Origin: Diploptera punctata
Lineage: Eukaryota > Arthropoda > Insecta > Blattodea > Blaberidae
Assembly (NCBI GenBank): GCA_030220185.1
Contig: JASPKZ010007534.1
Coordinates: forward strand, 557,001-621,000
DNA length: 64,000 nucleotides
Reading direction: 5' to 3'
The notes beneath the pieces were generated by a model. That model saw nothing but the letters and a program-made list of their open reading frames with translations, had not been told where the DNA came from and did not search any database. The position numbers and the translations under genes were made by a program. Of the stretch, positions 51,601-57,600 are shown piece by piece (the first letter of the stretch is position 1; each line of letters opens with the position of its first letter).

Positions 51601-54600
51601 TCCGCGATTTATAATGCAAAAAATCCGTTAAATTAAGTCGAAATTTGAAAATCTATTTACTTTTTTTCCAAGGCTATAGTCTTGGATTTTTTTCCAAAAA
51701 TGTCAAAATTTTAGAAATTGTAAAAACTGCAAAAATACAATCTAGAGGCTGTGTCCGCGATTTATAATGCAAAAAATCCGGTTAAAGTCGAAAATTTGAA
51801 AATCTATTTACTTTTTTTCCAAGGCTATTTTTTTCCAAAAATGTCAAAATTTTAGAAATTCTAAAAACTGCAAATATACAATCTAGAGGGTGTGTCCGCG
51901 ATTTATAATGCAAAAAATATGGTTAAAGTCGAAAATTTGAAAATCTAGTTTTTTTTCCAAGGCTATAGTCTTGGATTTTTTTCCAAAAATGTCAAAATTT
52001 TGGAAATTGTAAAAACTGCAAAAATACAATCTAGAGGGTGTGTCCGCGATTTATAATGCAAAAAATCCGGTTAAAGTCGAAAATTTGAAAATCTATTTAT
52101 TTTTTTCCAAGGCTATAGTCTTGGATTTTTTTTCAAAAATGTCAAAATTTTAGAAATTGTAAAAACTGCAAAATACAATCTAGAGGGTGTGTCCGCGATT
52201 TATAATGCAAAAAATACGGTTAAAGTCGAAATTTGAAAATCTAGTTATTTTTTTCCAAGGCTATAGTATTAGATTTTTTTTCCAAAAATGTCAAAATTTT
52301 AGAAATTGTAAAAACTGCAAAAATACAATCTAGAGGGTGTGTCCGCGATTTATAATGCAAAAAATACGGTTAAAGACGAAAATTTGAAAATCTAGTTATT
52401 TTTTTCCAAGGCTATGGTCTTGGATTTTTTCCAAAAATGTCAAAATTTTAGAAATTGTAAAAACTGCAAAAATACAATCTAGAGGGTGTGTCCGCGATTT
52501 ATAATGCAAAAAATCCGGTTAAAGTCGAAAATTTGAAAATCTATTTACTTTTTTTCCAAGGCTATAGTCTTGGATTTTTTTCCAAAAATGTCAAAAATTA
52601 GAAATTCTAAAAACTGCAAATATACAATCTAGAGGGTGTGTCCGCGATTTATAATGCAAAAAATACGGTTAAAGTCGAAATTTGAAAATCTAGTTATTTT
52701 TTTCCAAGGCCATGGTCTTGGATTTTTTTCCAAAAATGTCAAAATTTTAGAAATTGTAAAAACTGCAAAAATACAATCTAGAGGGTGTGTCTGCGATTTA
52801 TAATGTAAAAAATCCGGTTAAAGTCGTAAATTTGAAAATCTAGTTAATTTTTTCCAAGGCTATAGTCTTGGATTTTTTTTTTTCCAAAAATGTCAAAATT
52901 TAAAAATTCTAAAATCTGCAGAAATACAATGTAGAGGATGTGTACACAATTTATAACGCAAAAAATCTGGTTAAAGTCGAAAATTTTAAAATCTAGTTAT
53001 TTTTTCCAAGGCTTGGATTTTTTACCCAAAAAAATATCAAAATTTTAGAAATTGTAAAAACTGCAAAAATACAATCTAGATGGTGTGTCCGCGATTTATA
53101 ATGCAAAAAATCTGGTTAAAGTCGAAAATTTTAAAATCTAGTTATTTTTTCCAAGGCTTGGATTTTTTACCCAAAAAATATCAAAATTTTAGAAATTGTA
53201 AAAACTGCAAAAATACAATCTAGAGGGTGTGTCCGCGATTTATAATGCAAAAAATACGGTTAAAGTCGAAAATTTTAAAATCTAGATTTTTTTTCCAAGG
53301 CTATAGTCTTGGATTTTTTTCCAAAAATGTCAAAATTTTAGAAATTGTAAAAACTGCAAAAATACAATCTAGAGGGTGTGTCCGCGATTTATAATGCAAA
53401 AAATCTGTTTAAAGTCGAAAATTTGAAAATCTAGTTATTTTTTCCAAGGCTTGGATTTTTCCCCAAAAAATGTCAAAATTTTAGAAATAGTAAAAACTGC
53501 AAAAATACAATCTAGAGGGTGTGTCCACGATTTATAATGCAAAAAATCCGGATAAAGTCAAAATTTTGAAAATCGAGTTTTTTTTTCCAAGGCTATAAAG
53601 TCTTGGATTTTTTTCCAAAAATTACAATTTTTTAGAAATTCTAAAAACTGCAAAAGTACAATCTAGAGGGTGTGTCCGCGATTTATAATGCAGAAAATCC
53701 AGTTAGTCGAAAATTTGAAAATCTAGTTATTTTTTTCCGAGGCTATAGTCTCGGATTTTTTTCCAAAAATGTCAAAATTTTAGATATTCTAAAAACTGCA
53801 AAAATACAATCTAGAGGGTGTGTCCGCGATTTATAACGCAAAAAATCCGGTTAAAGTCGGAAAATTTGAAAATCGAGTTAGATGTTATTGTTTTGAAAGA
53901 AAAGACAAAAATATATTGCAGTTGTCAGATGACTCATTTAATCTACTAAAGCTGTTATGAAGCAACAATGGAACTTTCCTAACATTACCTGGTTTCTTTG
54001 TTACATTTAGTAATGCGTCTCCCACTCAGTTCTAAATATGGCATCATGTACCAACAGGGAAACTGTCAACCTTGCATGCCATAACATCTTGAAATTTTTT
54101 GTAAAGGCTGTCCGCTGTTAAAATGATTGTCATCAAAACAAAACCATGTGACCTGCTCACTTGGACACCGACGTACGTTGTAGAAACAATAAGTATGCGA
54201 AAAGTATGCGAAAAGTAGTTCCCTCCATTAAATATTAAAAACATGGGCTCAACTGCACTTCTACTAGCGCTTGATTTTTCAGTTATATTGTTGTAAACTA
54301 TAGCTCTTCTTCTGTATTTACTAACATTATTTAATATTTTAAACTTTTTCAAACAATTTTTATAACATTATTAGACAATCTTGAAGTATTCATTTAAATA
54401 TGCAAATCACAATATTATGACACTGTTAGACAATATTGTGATGCTAACTGCTATTTTCTCCACAGAGTATATTACTTAGTCTATGATTTTACTATCGCTG
54501 TTTTGGGTTATCACTGGTTGGATCAGCGTTAGGGAGTGATAAGTAAGTGTACACCCATTTTTAATAAACGTTTGGTAATTTTAATGTTATTAATATATTT

Positions 54601-57600
54601 TTTAACATAGATTTGGGGATTTGTTACAAATATTGATCATTTAAATTTAATAGTGACGGATAGTAATCGAGGATGATAATCGATGTGTCGTTCGATTGTG
54701 GGTTATCGCTGGCTCTATAAACTCTGACACATGTGCACTGTTGTTCTATAGGACTTTTAAAATATTTCACACTAGTTTAAGTGCAGTTTTTTTTTTTCTC
54801 CACACTAGTGTCATATAATGAGAATGTTTTATCATCATCATCATCATCATCCTGCCAGGTATTAGTCCTAGAAGAACTGTTACGGCCTGAGAAAGCAGTT
54901 TTCGTGCCATCTTTTCATAGGTCGACCAAGTGACCGTTTCCCATTCGGACAGTAGTTCATTATTGCCTTGGGGATCCTGGATCAAGCCATTCTTGAGACA
55001 TGTTCCTTCCAGTTTAGCTGATATCTGGAGATGTAGTCCAGTATTGGTGACACATTAAGTTCTTGAAGGATTTCTACATTTTTCTTTCGATCCCATTTGG
55101 TGTAGCCAGCTGTTCGGCGCATAAATTTCATCTCACAAGCTGTTAGTCTGCTTTCATAATAATAATAATAGCTTTATTTTACCTGGCAGAGTTAAGGCCT
55201 TAAGGCCTTGTCTACCACTCAATCTCTCGTCCTTATAGTCCACGCTTCACTCCCATAACATATGACTGGTCGAGCCATTATTTGATAAAGACGAGTACGA
55301 GTTGATTTTTGCACTAATGAAGGTTTTAAAACTCTATTAATGATTCCCATTGAATGAGCAGGTTTCACCAGGTTCAATTTTTGGTTCACTCAATGGTTTA
55401 TCAAACCAAAATGTTTAATGAAAAAGTTCAAACAATAAAACATGTTAATAAGTAACATTATGAGGTTCTTGTCAATAAATATGTTCAGTCTGGTACATCT
55501 TACCTCATGAATCATATTTTATTTGAACATGTTTCAATACAATGTGCATGTCATCATCAGCTTGCCCAGATTGCTGAATTTTATGTTGTCAGCCCTGGAT
55601 GTTGACTCCCACTCCATTTTTTGGTTGACTGAAGAACTTGCAAATCAAATCTTTTTCCTCAAAAATTTTAATCTTTTTTTTTGTCTTCTGGACGTAAATC
55701 TTCCCCCAAACAGTGAGTTCTTTTGTATTTTCGGAAAAACTGCACTTAAACTAGCGTGAAATATTTTCAAAGTCCTATAGAACAACAGTGCACATGCACC
55801 AGAGTTTATAGCCAGCGATAACCCACAATCGAACCACATATCGATTATCATCCTCGATTACTATCCGTCGCTATGAAATTTAAATGACCAATATTTGCAA
55901 TAAATCCCCAAATCTATGTTAAAAAATACATCAATATTATTAAAATTACCAAACGTTTATTAAAAATGGGCGTACACTTACTTATCACTCCCTAACGCTG
56001 ATCCAACCAGTGATAACCCAAAACAGCGATACAAAAATCATAGACTAAGTAATATACTCTGTGCAGAAAATAGCAGTTAGCATCACAATATTGTCTAACA
56101 GTGTCATAATATTGTGATTTGCATATTTAAATAAATACTTCAAAATTATCTAATTATGTTATAAAAATTGTTTGAAAAAGTTTAAAATAATAAATAATGT
56201 TAGTAAATACAGAAGAGCTATAGTTTACAACAATATAACAGAAAAAACCTAGCGCTAGTAGAAGTGCAGTTGAGCCAAAGATTTGATTTACAAGTTCTTT
56301 GGTCAACCAGAAGACAAGGTGATGATGGCATGGACAACATATCGAAACATGTCAAAATGAAACACAAATATTTATGAGGTAAGATGTACCAAATTCATCG
56401 TATTTACTGCCTTACAACGTTGCTGTTTAGATCAAATACCTGAGACTGGACGTGATGCTGGAAGCTGGAACAATGAAGTCATCGACGCTCAATTCTTCAA
56501 ACGAATGACAATCAATCAGAGCCCCAGGAGCACCCTCGCTGGCCTCCGAGCCCCCGCTCATGTGCCTGAACAAGGTAGCACCCCTGTCTCCCACAGTCTT
56601 GACTCCCTCGTACACCATGCTTGCCACACTAGACACATTCTGCCTGATTATCTGAGTCGGACGAGTAAACGAAGTTTCTGCACATTCCACAACATCCTCT
56701 CCCGTTCCTCCGTACCCCGACACCCACGACAACTGTCGCGTCAGGAAATGTCGCGCTGCTTCTGTGTTTATAAAGAATTCATTCTTTCTCTCCGTCTTAT
56801 CTTCAGCACTGACTTCATCCCCTGATTTTTCTTCAACACTTTCACCCTCCCCTTGCTCGTCAGGCTTACAGTCCGAAGACCCCGATGTCGTGTCGTCGGA
56901 ACTTTTCTTCTCTTCTGCGGAGTTCTTGCTCGTTGTGGACGTAGAGTAATGCTCGTCGCTTGTTGCCTGAACCTGTGGCCAAGTGTCAGACTGCTGGGAA
57001 GTCGGCGATGATATGCATAACGGACAGTTTGAAACAAAAACATCCGCGTCTTTATCGTCGTCTGTATCGCTATCGGGCATAGAGTATTCAGGTTTGTAAA
57101 CTAAAGCTATGCTAAAATTATTTCCACATGCAACAGATATCACAAAACGCTTTTCAAAAAACGTCACTTTCTGTGGTGTTTCGTTGTGCAGACCTAACTT
57201 GGGCTGGTCTCCTGTAACCCACAACTGACCATTTTCTGTTATGTAAAAGCAACTGCTGCCTTCAGCAGCAATCGACTTGACTTTCACCCTTTGTCCTAAA
57301 GTTCTATAACCATGACTACAACACTTAGAAATCTCTTCTAAAATTATCTCTTGTTTAATCCCTAAATCTTCTGGACTAGTTTTAAATACTTGTCCGCTGC
57401 TATTAATAAAAAATAATATATTACCACTACAAGCGATGTCTATTGCAGATATGTTTGTACTTCTGAACACCAAAGTTTTGTCAAGACAATTCATATTGCT
57501 GTGATAAATTATATTACTTTTAGTTAAAGCAAACATGTGATCATTTATACTGCAAATTTTTATAATTTCTCTTGATAAATCTTCTGGTTCGAATTCAACT

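Larger units (their letters stand above)
54245..56276. repeat. Large inverted repeat, arms about 540 bp
   Basis: 54245-54786 and 55739-56276 are reverse complements with few differences (for example GGATCAGCGTTAGGGAGTGA against TCACTCCCTAACGCTGATCC). The 950-bp spacer has a LINE fragment and a PLE end. No open frame in the arms is recognised. Confidence 0.88.

Noticed and set aside
49803..53882. CRISPR-like array
   Set aside because: Units are about 148 bp with no separate spacers, in a eukaryotic intron; it is a satellite.
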